Assembly (NCBI RefSeq): GCF_000021725.1
Contig: NC_012115.1
Coordinates: 1,441,408 to 1,505,407, forward strand
Direction: 5' to 3'
DNA: 64,000 nucleotides
From: Nautilia profundicola AmH
GTDB taxonomy: Bacteria > Campylobacterota > Campylobacteria > Campylobacterales > Nautiliaceae
In this document: positions 1 through 8,537 of the stretch, in pieces
Numbering within the stretch: the first letter of the stretch is position 1
Layout: each line of letters starts with the position of its first letter
Made by a program: the position numbers and the translations under genes
Notes under the pieces: generated by a model
Told to the model about the DNA's origin: nothing
What the model saw: only the letters and a program-made list of their open reading frames with translations
Database searches by the model: none

Positions 1-234
1 AACGATAACCCTTACCATTTCGGCACTCGGTTCTATTAAATACATTTTATTAAAATCAAGTGCCCTGGCCATTTCTCCTGTTGCACTTGCTACGTCTATT
101 AACGTTCCGTTTTTTATGTATTTTTTTATTTCACGTACAAACATCCATCTCCAAAGTTCCTCTATCCCGAAACTTACGACTTTTGTGGCAAAATCATATC
201 TTTTTGCAAGCTTATCATATATTTTTATATCCAT
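1..234 (-). CDS. ubiE: UbiE/MenG-type quinone methyltransferase, 3' end cut by window edge
   Basis: Only the first 78 codons are inside the window, starting at the ATG at 234. The visible N-terminus (MDIKIYDKLAKRYDF, then SFGIEELWRW) matches the start of UbiE/MenG methyltransferases, and the following LIDVASATGEMA is SAM-binding motif I of class I methyltransferases. UbiE/MenG methylates the ring of demethylmenaquinone in menaquinone synthesis; that role is inferred from family. The start lies one base beyond the ribD stop, so the gene is the next member of the rimP-ribD operon. Confidence 0.75.
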   Translation of the reverse strand, partial: MDIKIYDKLAKRYDFATKVVSFGIEELWRWMFVREIKKYIKNGTLIDVASATGEMARALDFNKMYLIEPSAEMVRVIV

Positions 235-235
235 A

Positions 236-1228
236 TTATCTCCCGAAAACAATTAAATCACTACTCTGATTTGTATGTAATATTTCAAATTCATCTTCAC
301 TTCTGAAATTAAATCTATTCGCAAATTTTGGGCTTACTATAAACACTTTCCAATCAACCATATGTTTTATTTCATTATAAAGTCTTTCTCCTCCCTCGAT
401 CATTATAAATTTATAATCTTCCAGTTTTTCCAAACTATCTTCGATAAACACTTTTCTATTTTTAACGTTAAAAAGCGGAATATCTCTTTCAATTCCGTCA
501 TTTTTGGAGTATATCAATACATCCGGGGCTTTACCGTTTACTCTTCTGGCGTCAAGGGTAGGTCTGTCTATTCTTACAGTGTTTCCACCTATTACGAGCA
601 AATCAATCTTATCTCTTATATTATGTACCCAATCAAGCGATTCATCGGAACTTATATATCCTCCCGTAATTGCTCCATTCATCGTAAGAGCCAGTTTATA
701 AAACACAAACCTATTTTGCCATTTTATAAACGGCTCTATCAGATGAAAGCATCTTTTATCATTTAAAATCTTAACATCAATACCGGAATTTTTAAGTATT
801 TCCACCCCTCCGCCGTGTCCTTTTATTGGATCCGGCCAACCGATGCTCACGCTTTTTGGTTTTAATTCTTTTAAAAGATACGCACAAGAAGGTGTTTTTC
901 CTTCGTGTGCACACGGCTCAAGTGTTACATATACGTTTGCGTCGTTAAAAAATCCGTTATGATGTTTTTTTAAATACTCATGTATTTCTTTTGAAGTATA
1001 AAGTTCAGGTGCATCATGAAAAGCCCTATACGCCTCCCAAAGTGCATGCACCTCCGCATGCGGCTCACCCGCTTTTTTATGAACACCTGTAAATATTTGA
1101 TTCTTAACGATTACAGCGGCTCCGACCGCCGGGTTAGGATAAGTCAGAAACTGATATTTCCACGCTTCGTTTATAATTAGATCAAAAACATATCCCCATT
1201 TCTCAATTCTCAATTGTGCATTCTCCAT
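236..1228 (-). CDS. ribD: Bifunctional riboflavin biosynthesis deaminase/reductase RibD
   Basis: RibD deaminates and then reduces the pyrimidine intermediate of riboflavin synthesis in the cytosol. The N-terminal deaminase domain has the zinc motif H57-A-E59 and C106...C115 (PCAHEGKTPSC). The C-terminal reductase domain has KLALTMNGAI and VIGGNTVRIDRPTL. The 330-residue length is slightly short for the family. The ATG overlaps the rimP stop as TAATG. The first 12 residues (MENAQLRIEKWG) are encoded by a heptanucleotide tandem array and precede the normal family start, so they look like a repeat-derived extension; no other ATG in this frame would serve. Confidence 0.93.
   Translation of the reverse strand: MENAQLRIEKWGYVFDLIINEAWKYQFLTYPNPAVGAAVIVKNQIFTGVHKKAGEPHAEVHALWEAYRAFHDAPELYTSKEIHEYLKKHHNGFFNDANVYVTLEPCAHEGKTPSCAYLLKELKPKSVSIGWPDPIKGHGGGVEILKNSGIDVKILNDKRCFHLIEPFIKWQNRFVFYKLALTMNGAITGGYISSDESLDWVHNIRDKIDLLVIGGNTVRIDRPTLDARRVNGKAPDVLIYSKNDGIERDIPLFNVKNRKVFIEDSLEKLEDYKFIMIEGGERLYNEIKHMVDWKVFIVSPKFANRFNFRSEDEFEILHTNQSSDLIVFGR
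1201..1228. repeat. Heptanucleotide array over the ribD start
   Basis: Four tandem heptads read on the plus strand: TCTCAAT, TCTCAAT, TGTGCAT, TCTCCAT. The ribD ATG (1226-1228) is inside the last unit and the array is translated as the RibD N-terminus. It belongs to the same family as the arrays at 11038 and 21568. Confidence 0.75.
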
Positions 1229-1674
1229 TATTCTTCGTATTTATATGTATTCCACTCGATATAAGTTTTAGCTTTTTTGATATCGTCAAAGTTTACTTTT
1301 TCTTTTCCTATCTCGGCCACGTTGTCGATAAAACTTTTCAGCTCACCTTTTAGTTTTGTTCCGTCGTTGGTAGTTACTTTTACTTTTTCCCCTATACTTT
1401 TTTCAAAATGTTCAGGCTTAGTAAGTTTTCTTTCAAGTCCGGGTGAACTCACTTCAAGGAAATATTTTCCTTCAACCGGGTCTTCTATATCGAAAATAGG
1501 AGAGATTAAATTATTTATTTTAGCGCAGTCATTAAGGCTTACACCACCAGGCTTGGTAATATATACCCTAAAATATTTATGCCCTCCTTCTTCGCTAAGT
1601 TCAATATCATATAAATCGCATCCATTATCTTCAACGATGTTTTTAATAATATCGTTTAATTCGCTTCTGTTCAT
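1228..1674 (-). CDS. rimP: Ribosome maturation factor RimP
   Basis: RimP helps assemble the 30S subunit. The 148-residue protein shows the family hallmarks: DCAKINNLISPIFDIEDP, then FLEVSSPGLERKL near residue 80, then a small C-terminal beta-barrel region (GTKLKGELKSF). It ends in TAATG with ribD. In relatives rimP follows rbfA directly; here a HAD gene and a repeat-filled gap intervene, and rimP has its own TATAAT box upstream. Confidence 0.93.
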   Translation of the reverse strand: MNRSELNDIIKNIVEDNGCDLYDIELSEEGGHKYFRVYITKPGGVSLNDCAKINNLISPIFDIEDPVEGKYFLEVSSPGLERKLTKPEHFEKSIGEKVKVTTNDGTKLKGELKSFIDNVAEIGKEKVNFDDIKKAKTYIEWNTYKYEE

Positions 1675-1693
1675 TAAATCCCTTTTTTATTTA

Positions 1694-1699
1694 ATTATA
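1694..1699 (-). promoter_or_regulatory. Likely -10 box for rimP-ribD-ubiE
   Basis: The minus strand reads TGATATAATTA with TATAAT at 1699-1694, about 20 bases before the rimP ATG, followed by an AAAAAAGGGA ribosome site. Epsilon sigma-70 promoters usually have a clear -10 and a weak -35, as here. Not tested. Confidence 0.5.
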
Positions 1700-1756
1700 T
1701 CATTTTTGCTTAATTATAGTACCAAACCAATCTTAAAATCTAATATTTTTACTAAG

Positions 1757-1808
1757 GTTGATTTGTGTATTAGTATGTTGGTTATTGGGGTTGTTAAGGT
1801 TAGTTATG
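1757..1808. repeat. Degenerate TTAGT/TTGGT-type array
   Basis: Between rimP and the HAD gene the plus strand shows repeated ATTAGTA, TTGGTT, ATTGGGG and TTAGTTAT words at roughly 7-8 base steps. It resembles the cleaner arrays at 21443 and 22742 but is more decayed. Confidence 0.45.
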
Positions 1809-1880
1809 AAATCAGCTTGTTGCACAGTTTAGTAACTGTTATTAAGTATTATCCTCAATTCTATTTATTTTCCCGGAACT

Positions 1881-1922
1881 TCTCACTTTTAATTTTTCAC
1901 TCTCTATTTTTCATTTTAATTT
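1881..1922. repeat. Heptanucleotide array over the HAD gene stop
   Basis: Six consecutive heptads: TCTCACT, TTTAATT, TTTCACT, CTCTATT, TTTCATT, TTAATTT. The stop codon of the HAD gene (1911-1913) lies inside the fifth unit, so the last residues of that protein are repeat-encoded. Confidence 0.6.
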
Positions 1923-2723
1923 TATATATTGTGAAAGATATTTTGCTACACCATCTTCATCATTTGTATGAGGTAAAACAATATCCGCTCTTTGTTTTAC
2001 TTCGTCAACTGCGTTTTTAACCGCAACAGACTTACCGGCATACTCAAACATCCCTATATCGTTATGACTATCACCAAAAACCGTTACTTTTTCAGGTTCT
2101 ACTTCCATAATTTCTTCAACTTCTTTAAGTGCATGAGCTTTATCACCCAAAGGGTGTAAAATAGTTAAAAAATAGCACTCCATATACGGGTCTTTACTTA
2201 GCTTCGTTTCAAGGTTAAAATTTTCTTTTACTTTTTTTTCTATTTCGCTAAGCGTCAATTCATCTCCGAGATATACAAGTTTCAGATTATGTTTAAGGGC
2301 TCTTAGCTTTTCAATGTTTAAAACCCTGCTGTCGTTTTTATAATTTTGCAGAAGTTCCTGCTGGTATCTGTTTAAATATTTCGGATATAAAAATTTCTCT
2401 CTCCCAGGTTCATCAAACCCGACAATCAAAGGTCTTTCGTCAAACTCTTTTTCAATAAGAAAAATCAATTCATCACCTGTTTTTTTATCAATATCGTTTG
2501 TTTTAAGTATTTTACCATCAGGCATAGCTATCATAGCACCGTCAAGCAGTACGAGAGGATATTTGAGGTTTAGCCCTTTAAGAAGTGTGGTTGCACCTTT
2601 ATAGCTTCTGGCAGTTGCTATTGTCAAAGGATAAACAAATGAATTCCAGACGTTTTTGCTGTAATCGCTAAGAGAAAGGTCGCTTCGCAAAAACGTCTTG
2701 TCAAGGTCGGTGACAAAGATCAT
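1911..2723 (-). CDS. HAD-superfamily (Cof-type) phosphatase
   Basis: A 270-residue haloacid-dehalogenase hydrolase. Motif I is DLDKTFLRSD with the nucleophile Asp near residue 6, motif II is TIATAR, and motif IV is VFGDSHNDIGMF near residue 215. The long middle insert is a type IIB (Cof) cap. Such enzymes dephosphorylate sugar phosphates or nucleotides; the substrate cannot be told from sequence. Its ATG overlaps the rbfA stop as ATGA, so it is translationally coupled to rbfA and was apparently inserted between rbfA and rimP. The C-terminus runs into a heptad array. Confidence 0.8.
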   Translation of the reverse strand: MIFVTDLDKTFLRSDLSLSDYSKNVWNSFVYPLTIATARSYKGATTLLKGLNLKYPLVLLDGAMIAMPDGKILKTNDIDKKTGDELIFLIEKEFDERPLIVGFDEPGREKFLYPKYLNRYQQELLQNYKNDSRVLNIEKLRALKHNLKLVYLGDELTLSEIEKKVKENFNLETKLSKDPYMECYFLTILHPLGDKAHALKEVEEIMEVEPEKVTVFGDSHNDIGMFEYAGKSVAVKNAVDEVKQRADIVLPHTNDEDGVAKYLSQYIKLK

Positions 2724-3067
2724 TTTTTGGAAATTTTATTGAAAAGATCTTCCATTTTGTTTTCCTGCTCAAGCAGATCGTCAAACGTAAAACTGAGATT
2801 CGGAACTTTAAACCATCCCGTAGATTTAAGGCAATAGTTTTGAATATAGCCTCTTGCCTGTTTAAGCTGCTTGAGGCTTGCTTTTTGTTCTTTATCGTTT
2901 AAATAACTTTTTTCAAGGTAAACTTTAGCGTCGCTTCCGTCTCTTGAGCATACGACGTCCACAACGCTTAAGCCTCTTATTCTTCCGTCATTCATCTGTG
3001 AAAGAGCCTCAGGAATTATCTCTTTTAAAATAGACTCTTTTCTCTGGACTTTAATACTTTTGCCCAT
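2720..3067 (-). CDS. rbfA: Ribosome-binding factor A RbfA
   Basis: RbfA binds the 30S subunit during late maturation of 16S rRNA. The 115-residue protein has the KH-like family pattern (RKESILKEIIPEAL, GLSVVDVVCSRDGSDAKVYL, then a C-terminal VPNLSFTFDDLLEQ segment). It follows infB with a 2-base gap and overlaps the HAD gene by 4 bases. The infB-rbfA order is widely conserved. Confidence 0.92.
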   Translation of the reverse strand: MGKSIKVQRKESILKEIIPEALSQMNDGRIRGLSVVDVVCSRDGSDAKVYLEKSYLNDKEQKASLKQLKQARGYIQNYCLKSTGWFKVPNLSFTFDDLLEQENKMEDLFNKISKK

Positions 3068-3069
3068 TC

Positions 3070-5517
3070 TTACCCTTCAAATTTCGCTTTTTCTTCGATT
3101 TTTCTGTATGTTTCAAGGATATCGCCTACTTTTACGTCGTTGTATCCTTCAACCATAATACCGCACTCAAAACCTTTACCGACTTCTTTAACGTCGTCTT
3201 TGAATCTTTTAAGACTCGCAAGTTTAGAATCGTATATAACGACACCGTCTCTGATAACTCTTACAAAGTCACCTCTGTGTACCACACCGTCCTGTACGTA
3301 ACATCCGGCGACAGCACCCACTTTAGGTACCATAAACACATCCCTAACTTCAATAGTAGCCGTTACTTCTTCTGTAACTTTAGGCGTCATAAGACCTGAA
3401 AGAAGTTCTTTTACATCATCAATCAGATCGTAAATGATAGAGTACGTTCTAATCTCAATACCCTCTTGTTTAGCTTTGTTTTTGGCACCGCTTGTAGGCC
3501 TAACGTTAAATCCTAAAATAATTGCGTGTGGCTCGCTTGCTTTTGCCAAAATAACATCATTTTCCGTAATAGCACCTACGTCGCTGTGAATAATGTCCAC
3601 TTTAACTTCTTCGTTTTTAAGTTTTGCAAGGCTACCTTTAATCGCTTCAACACTTCCCTGGGTATCAGCTTTTACGATTACAGGAAGTTTTTTAAGTTCA
3701 CCCTCTAAAATCATTTTCTGTAGATCTTCAAGAGTAGCTTTTGTTGATTTTGATTTTTCTCTCTCTTCTAAGAACTCTTTCCATTTTTCTGCTGTTTCTT
3801 TAGCTATTTTATCACTCTCAACCGCCACAAGTACGTCACCAGCCATAGGAACTTCGTCAAACCCTGTAATTTCCGCAGGCTCACCAGGTAATACTTCTTT
3901 TTTCGGTTTACCAAGATCATCAATCATAAGTCTCACACGTCCGTACGTTTTACCACATACGAAACTGTCTGCTTTTTTAAGCGTACCGTTTTTAACAATA
4001 ATGGTCGCAACAGGTCCTTTTCCTTTTTCAACCCTACTTTCAATAACGACTGCTTTAGCTTTTCTTTTAGGATTTGCTTTAAGCTCCATCATTTCAGCCT
4101 GAAGTAGGATAGTCTCAAGTAAGTCGTCTATACCTTCTCCCGTTTTTGCAGACACGTTAACGAATTCATACTCTCCACCCCATTCAACAGGTGTAATTCC
4201 CATCTCCGCTAATTGAGACTTAACTAAATCAGGGTTTGCTTGAGGTTTGTCAATTTTGTTTACCGCTACTATAAACGGCACTTCAGCCGCCTGTGCATGC
4301 GCAATTGCTTCTTTTGTCTGAGGCATTACACCGTCGTCTGCCGCTACTACGATAATAGCGATGTCAGTTACCTGGGCTCCCCTTGCTCTCATTTCTGTAA
4401 ATGCTTCGTGTCCAGGTGTATCTATAAACGTAATTTTTTTACCGTCTTTTTCAACCATATACGCACCGATGTGCTGAGTAATTCCTCCTGCTTCTTTAGC
4501 AGCAACTCTACTGTTTCTTATTCTATCTAAAAGAGAAGTTTTACCGTGGTCTACATGCCCCATAATTGTAACGATCGGAGGTCTTTCTACAAGGTCATTT
4601 TCGTCATCTTCAACTGAGTCATACTTTTTAACATAATCAAATTCTGCAAGAGGGTCATATACTTCTACCGGAATTTCAAACTCTTCCGCAAGAGTTTCAA
4701 TATATTCTTCACCTAAAAAGTCGTTTTTATCTCTTTCTTCTCCAAGCTCTCTTAATGCTTCTATTACCTCTTCTAACGGTTTATTAATCGCTTCGGCAAA
4801 TTCATAAACTCTAACTTCTTTTGGTATTACTATCGTTTTAATTTCAGCATCTTTTTTCTTTTTCTTTTTCTTCTTTTTCGCAGTTTCTTTTGTTATTCCG
4901 CCTTCACTTGGTTTTTTTCTTTTAACAGGCTGCGTTTTTTTCTGTTTTTGCTGTTGCTGTTGAGTTTTAGTTTTTGCTTTCTCTTCAAGTTCTTCGTCGT
5001 TTTTAAGATTTAAATCATTAAAATATAAATCTAAAAGCTCAACCTGATTTTCTTCAATTACATCCATATCAGCCAAATCAACATTGATTTGAAGTTCTTT
5101 TTCTTCTCTTTTTTTAGCAGGTTGAGGCTTCGGTTTTGGTTTCGGCTTAGATTTTTGAGTTTCTGCCTGTATTTCTTGTTTTTCTTCTTTTTTTTCTAAT
5201 TCAGGTTTAGGTTCCGCTTTTTTAACTACCTCAATACCTTTTTGAGTTTTTTTAACCAAATCGTTAAAACTACCACGAGAGCGTCTTCTTCTTTGAGGTT
5301 TTTCTTCTTTTACCTCTTTTTTCGCTTCTTCTTTTTTAGGTTTCGGTTTTTCTTCTTTTTTACCGCCGTTTAAAAAATATTCCTGAATTTTTGCAGCATC
5401 CATTGGTGAAATTTCACCTCTTGTTTTTGCCTCAATTCCGATTTCTTTTGCAATATCTACTACTTCTTTCGCTTTAAGACCCAGTTCTCTTGCAACCTCT
5501 GATACTTTTATCTTCAA
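3070..5517 (-). CDS. infB: Translation initiation factor IF-2
   Basis: IF-2 places initiator tRNA on the ribosome and hydrolyses GTP. The 815-residue protein has an N-terminal IF2_N module ([15 protein letters not shown]), a long Lys/Glu/Pro/Gln-rich linker with a run of 10 lysines near residue 220, then the G domain with GHVDHGKT (about residue 318), DTPGHEAF and NKID, followed by domains II to IV. The start is TTG at 5515-5517, preceded at 5 bases by a strong AAGGAG; no nearby ATG fits. It sits in the tsaB-thrB-ylxR-infB-rbfA operon. Confidence 0.96.
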   Translation of the reverse strand: MKIKVSEVARELGLKAKEVVDIAKEIGIEAKTRGEISPMDAAKIQEYFLNGGKKEEKPKPKKEEAKKEVKEEKPQRRRRSRGSFNDLVKKTQKGIEVVKKAEPKPELEKKEEKQEIQAETQKSKPKPKPKPQPAKKREEKELQINVDLADMDVIEENQVELLDLYFNDLNLKNDEELEEKAKTKTQQQQQKQKKTQPVKRKKPSEGGITKETAKKKKKKKKKDAEIKTIVIPKEVRVYEFAEAINKPLEEVIEALRELGEERDKNDFLGEEYIETLAEEFEIPVEVYDPLAEFDYVKKYDSVEDDENDLVERPPIVTIMGHVDHGKTSLLDRIRNSRVAAKEAGGITQHIGAYMVEKDGKKITFIDTPGHEAFTEMRARGAQVTDIAIIVVAADDGVMPQTKEAIAHAQAAEVPFIVAVNKIDKPQANPDLVKSQLAEMGITPVEWGGEYEFVNVSAKTGEGIDDLLETILLQAEMMELKANPKRKAKAVVIESRVEKGKGPVATIIVKNGTLKKADSFVCGKTYGRVRLMIDDLGKPKKEVLPGEPAEITGFDEVPMAGDVLVAVESDKIAKETAEKWKEFLEEREKSKSTKATLEDLQKMILEGELKKLPVIVKADTQGSVEAIKGSLAKLKNEEVKVDIIHSDVGAITENDVILAKASEPHAIILGFNVRPTSGAKNKAKQEGIEIRTYSIIYDLIDDVKELLSGLMTPKVTEEVTATIEVRDVFMVPKVGAVAGCYVQDGVVHRGDFVRVIRDGVVIYDSKLASLKRFKDDVKEVGKGFECGIMVEGYNDVKVGDILETYRKIEEKAKFEG

Positions 5518-5530
5518 GTAAACTCCTTTT

Positions 5531-5782
5531 TTAATTTAAAATGGAAAATGGAAAATGAACAATTTCCTCTTTCGCTTTTTCTTTTGTAATTTTACATATT
5601 TTAGATATATAATTTATAAATTTTTTTTCGTTTTTACAGTTGTCACACACATAAAAGCTTCTTCCAAATCCGTCAAAAGGACTCAGTTTTCTATTTTTAC
5701 ACTGTAACCTGTAAAGTTCTTTTTGAAAAAGCCTTTTACGGCATACGACACACATCCGTATCGGTTTATGTTCATTTTCCAT
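5531..5782 (-). CDS. ylxR: YlxR-family RNA-binding protein
   Basis: A YlxR (DUF448) protein of 83 residues, the usual partner of infB. The family signature [15 protein letters not shown] is at residues 9-23, with a second Cys pair ([10 protein letters not shown]). The start is not certain: the ATG at 5782 lies in a heptad array and the frame is open further upstream. The C-terminus HFPFSILN is also encoded by repeat sequence. YlxR proteins bind RNA or RNase P in some species; no role is proven here. Confidence 0.85.
   Translation of the reverse strand: MENEHKPIRMCVVCRKRLFQKELYRLQCKNRKLSPFDGFGRSFYVCDNCKNEKKFINYISKICKITKEKAKEEIVHFPFSILN
5538..5565. repeat. Heptanucleotide array at the 3' end of ylxR
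   Basis: Four heptads on the plus strand: AAAATGG, AAAATGG, AAAATGA, ACAATTT. On the minus strand they encode the last residues of YlxR and end a few bases before its stop. Confidence 0.75.
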
Positions 5783-5812
5783 TATCCATTTTCCATTGTC
5801 TGTTGTTAATTG
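5771..5812. repeat. Heptanucleotide array bridging thrB stop and ylxR start
   Basis: Six heptads: TTCATTT, TCCATTA, TCCATTT, TCCATTG, TCTGTTG, TTAATTG. The ylxR ATG (5780-5782) and the thrB stop (5806-5808) are both inside, so the whole thrB-ylxR junction is repeat DNA. Confidence 0.75.
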
Positions 5813-6690
5813 TATACTTTTACTCCTACATTGTCAAATTGAAGTATTTTAATAGTAAAATCTTTAAAATTATCTCTAAGTACATTGTATATACTGTATG
5901 CGTCATCTTTATACGCAAGATTGAAAAAAGTAGAGCCGCTGCCGCTGAGTGTCGACATCAACGCACCTTCTCTTAATGCGATTTCTCTTACTTTAAACAG
6001 CTCCGGTACGGCTTTCATTCTGTTTTCCTGATGAATTTTATCTTCTACCACATTTCTTAAAATTTCAAATTTTTCACTAAAAAAAGCAGCTGTAATCATC
6101 GAAGCTGATGATATATTCGTAACAATATCTTTTAAATTGTAATGCGCCTTAAGAGCGTTTCTGCTTTTTTGAGTTGAAATTGTTCTATTCGGTATTACGA
6201 CTACGGCTCTTAAATATGTCGGTATAAATTTTTTAAGAAAATAAACCCTGTTTTTTCTAAGCTTCGCAACACAAAAGCCACCTAATGCCGCAGGTGTTAT
6301 GTTATCAGGATGTGGCTCATATGAAAGAGCTAAATTAATTATTCTGTCTTTTTTATATGGAACCTGTGCCATTTCATAAGCTGCCGTAATTGCAGCTATA
6401 ATTACAGCTGAAGAGCTTCCGAGTCCACGTGAGAGAGGGATTTTATTATTAAACTTAAATTTAAAACTATCTTCTTTTCCTGTTAAATTTTTATAATGAT
6501 CCATAAATATTTCAACGAAATAGTTTCTTTTTAACGTTCTTAAATACTCAGCATTTTCTCCGTATATTTCAATACTCGTATAGTCGCTTTTTACTATTTC
6601 TATTTCATTTCTTAAATTAAGCGCAAGTCCTAACGTGTCAAAACCCGGACCTAAATTCGCACTTGTGGCTGGAACTGTAATTACCATCAA
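5806..6690 (-). CDS. thrB: Homoserine kinase ThrB
   Basis: Phosphorylates homoserine in threonine synthesis. This 294-residue GHMP kinase shows VPATSANLGPGFDTLGLAL at the N-terminus, the ATP loop PLSRGLGSSSAVI near residue 90, and the C-terminal GHMP motif LSGSGSTFFNLA near residue 250. It lies 8 bases after tsaB and before ylxR. Its stop codon is within a heptad array. Confidence 0.94.
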   Translation of the reverse strand: MMVITVPATSANLGPGFDTLGLALNLRNEIEIVKSDYTSIEIYGENAEYLRTLKRNYFVEIFMDHYKNLTGKEDSFKFKFNNKIPLSRGLGSSSAVIIAAITAAYEMAQVPYKKDRIINLALSYEPHPDNITPAALGGFCVAKLRKNRVYFLKKFIPTYLRAVVVIPNRTISTQKSRNALKAHYNLKDIVTNISSASMITAAFFSEKFEILRNVVEDKIHQENRMKAVPELFKVREIALREGALMSTLSGSGSTFFNLAYKDDAYSIYNVLRDNFKDFTIKILQFDNVGVKVYN

Positions 6691-6698
6691 ATCCCTTC

Positions 6699-7154
6699 TT
6701 AAACTGCTTTTAAAATATAAAGAGGCTCTGTTTCCTCACTAAAATCTGTAATTTTTAGCTCTGTCGGAAGCTCAAACGTACCTTCTTCTAACTCTTTTTT
6801 AAGTGTAATTATACCTTCTTTTTTTACAAAATAACTATTCCCTACAGCTTTTATAGGCATGTTTTTATTAAAATAAAACCCGTCCGCCGCTAAAAGTTTT
6901 ATTTTTTTTGCCACTTCAAATGTTTTAAAAAAAACATATGCAAGTTTAATAGCCATAAAACTGCCCGGCCCTTTTGAATAGATTATTGAATTAATTTCGT
7001 ATTTTTGAAGTATTTCATCGAAGAGAGAAGGTAAAACATCGCTTGTCATACCTTCTTTTTCAATTTTTTCTATAAGTTTTCCGTTTTTATAAATGCCGAT
7101 TAATAAAGGTTTAGAAATAACAATAGCAACTATATCAACTAAAGGCTTTTGCAA
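6699..7154 (-). CDS. tsaB: tRNA threonylcarbamoyladenosine protein TsaB, divergent epsilon type
   Basis: TsaB partners TsaD in making the t6A modification of ANN-decoding tRNAs. The protein is short (151 residues) and divergent, but YSKGPGSFMAIKLAYVFFKT is the TsaB GPGSFTGLR helix, followed by LLAADGFYFN. I place the start at TTG 7152-7154 because AAGGAG lies 9 bases upstream (7164-7169) and ISKPLLIGIYKNGKL then aligns with the usual TsaB beginning. A longer frame from TTG 7193 adds a lysine-rich stretch that is only a shadow of the lpxC end. It overlaps lpxC by 20 bases. Confidence 0.78.
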   Translation of the reverse strand: MQKPLVDIVAIVISKPLLIGIYKNGKLIEKIEKEGMTSDVLPSLFDEILQKYEINSIIYSKGPGSFMAIKLAYVFFKTFEVAKKIKLLAADGFYFNKNMPIKAVGNSYFVKKEGIITLKKELEEGTFELPTELKITDFSEETEPLYILKAV

Positions 7155-8013
7155 CCGCTTTTTCTCCTTCTTTTTCAAACGTAACAATTTCAAAAGCTTC
7201 TTGTGCTACCAACTCTTTTGTTAATAAGTGATTTAAATGATGCCCGCTTGCAAAAGCTTCATAACTACCTATAAAATTACCGCCTAAAAGACTCATATCG
7301 CCTATTGCATCAAGAATTTTATGTCTTACAAATTCATCTTCAAATCTTAATGAGTCGTTTAATATTTTTTTATCGTCAAGTACAATCGCGTTTTCTAAAC
7401 TCCCTCCCAGAGCGAGTCCTATACTTCTTAAATATTGTACTTCTTTTAAAAATCCGAAAGTTCTTGCTCTTGCAATCTCTTCAATATAATTTTTAGTAGA
7501 AAAATTAAACATATATTTTTGATTACCGATAACAGGATGATCAAAGTTAATCTCAAAATCAAAACTTATTTTCTCGTTAGGTTTCAATTTTGCAAATTTG
7601 TCCCCGTCTTTTATTTCTACCTCTTTAGTGATTTTAATAAATTTTTTTGGTGCTTCAAGTTCTTTGATTCCGGCTTCTTCAATCATCATTACAAAACTTA
7701 TTGCACTTCCATCCATAATAGGCACTTCATCGTTATCAACGATTATTCTTAAATTGTCTATTCCGAATGCATAAATTGCACTCATTAAATGTTCGATTGT
7801 GGAAACCATAACACCTTCGTTGCCTATTACAGTGGCCATTTTGGTATCTACTACATAATCTGGACTTAAAGGTATACTTACCCCTTTATCGCTTCTGTAA
7901 AAAACAATACCGCTGTCTTCAGCCATCGGTTCAAGTCTAAGTTTTACCGGAACTCCTTTATGAAGTCCTATACCTATAGCTTCCACAGGCCTTTTTATAG
8001 TTCTTTGTTTCAT
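7135..8013 (-). CDS. lpxC: UDP-3-O-acyl-GlcNAc deacetylase LpxC
   Basis: LpxC is the zinc enzyme for the committed step of lipid A synthesis. The 292-residue protein has TIKRPVEAIGIGLHKG at the start, the zinc motif STIEHLMSAIYAFGIDN (His near residue 74), DEVPIMDGSA, and the C-terminal RHKILDAIGDMSLLG with zinc His and Asp plus SGHHLNHLL. This shows a Gram-negative lipid A outer membrane. It overlaps minC by 4 bases upstream and tsaB by 20 downstream. Confidence 0.96.
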   Translation of the reverse strand: MKQRTIKRPVEAIGIGLHKGVPVKLRLEPMAEDSGIVFYRSDKGVSIPLSPDYVVDTKMATVIGNEGVMVSTIEHLMSAIYAFGIDNLRIIVDNDEVPIMDGSAISFVMMIEEAGIKELEAPKKFIKITKEVEIKDGDKFAKLKPNEKISFDFEINFDHPVIGNQKYMFNFSTKNYIEEIARARTFGFLKEVQYLRSIGLALGGSLENAIVLDDKKILNDSLRFEDEFVRHKILDAIGDMSLLGGNFIGSYEAFASGHHLNHLLTKELVAQEAFEIVTFEKEGEKAVAKAFS

Positions 8014-8537
8014 TCTAAAACCTTCTTCATATTATCGCTTATCAATGTGAGTTTATCAATTTTACCTATATCGGCGCCTTTGAATATAATTGTACCTTTA
8101 ATGTTTCTTTTTACAATCATATAATCTCCGTCGCAAACCACACGACCTTCACATTCGTCAAAAATCTCAATATTACCACTGCTCTTAATTTTAGCACCGG
8201 CATTAATTCTGTTTAAAAACACCAAATTATCTTCTGTCAAAATTTCTTCTCCGCTACGTATAATTTTATCATAAATACGTGTTTCGGTTTTTATTTTTTT
8301 AATTATTTCTTTTTCTACGACTTTTATTTCTTGCGATATTTCCTTTTTAGGAGTAAAACCTTCCGAATTACTTACAAAATAAGACAAATTTTTTGACCTT
8401 AAAAAATTTTCAATTTCTTTATTCGACTCTTTCAATAAAAAATAGTAGTTTTTAATTAGCTCGTATTTGCTTTCAACTACTTTTATTAAATTTTCATAAT
8501 CGTCTACTTCAAAAACTCTTATGGTCTTTTGTCTCAT
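8010..8537 (-). CDS. minC: Septum site-determining protein MinC
   Basis: Inhibitor of FtsZ ring formation. The C-terminal third matches the MinC beta-helix domain (IRSGEEILTEDNLVFLNRINAGAKIKS, then GNIEIFDECEGRVVCDGD), with regular Gly spacing. The N-terminal part is poorly conserved and shorter than in enterobacteria, total 175 residues. Overlaps of 4 bases with both the M23 peptidase gene and lpxC show coupling. No minD or minE is in the window. Confidence 0.82.
   Translation of the reverse strand: MRQKTIRVFEVDDYENLIKVVESKYELIKNYYFLLKESNKEIENFLRSKNLSYFVSNSEGFTPKKEISQEIKVVEKEIIKKIKTETRIYDKIIRSGEEILTEDNLVFLNRINAGAKIKSSGNIEIFDECEGRVVCDGDYMIVKRNIKGTIIFKGADIGKIDKLTLISDNMKKVLE

Noticed and set aside
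4850-4890. Frameshift-prone poly-lysine run in infB
   Set aside because: The frame stays open on both sides and low-complexity linkers are normal in IF-2.
7155-7193. Longer tsaB start at TTG 7193
   Set aside because: The added lysine-rich residues come from the shadow of lpxC, and the strong AAGGAG points to TTG 7154.
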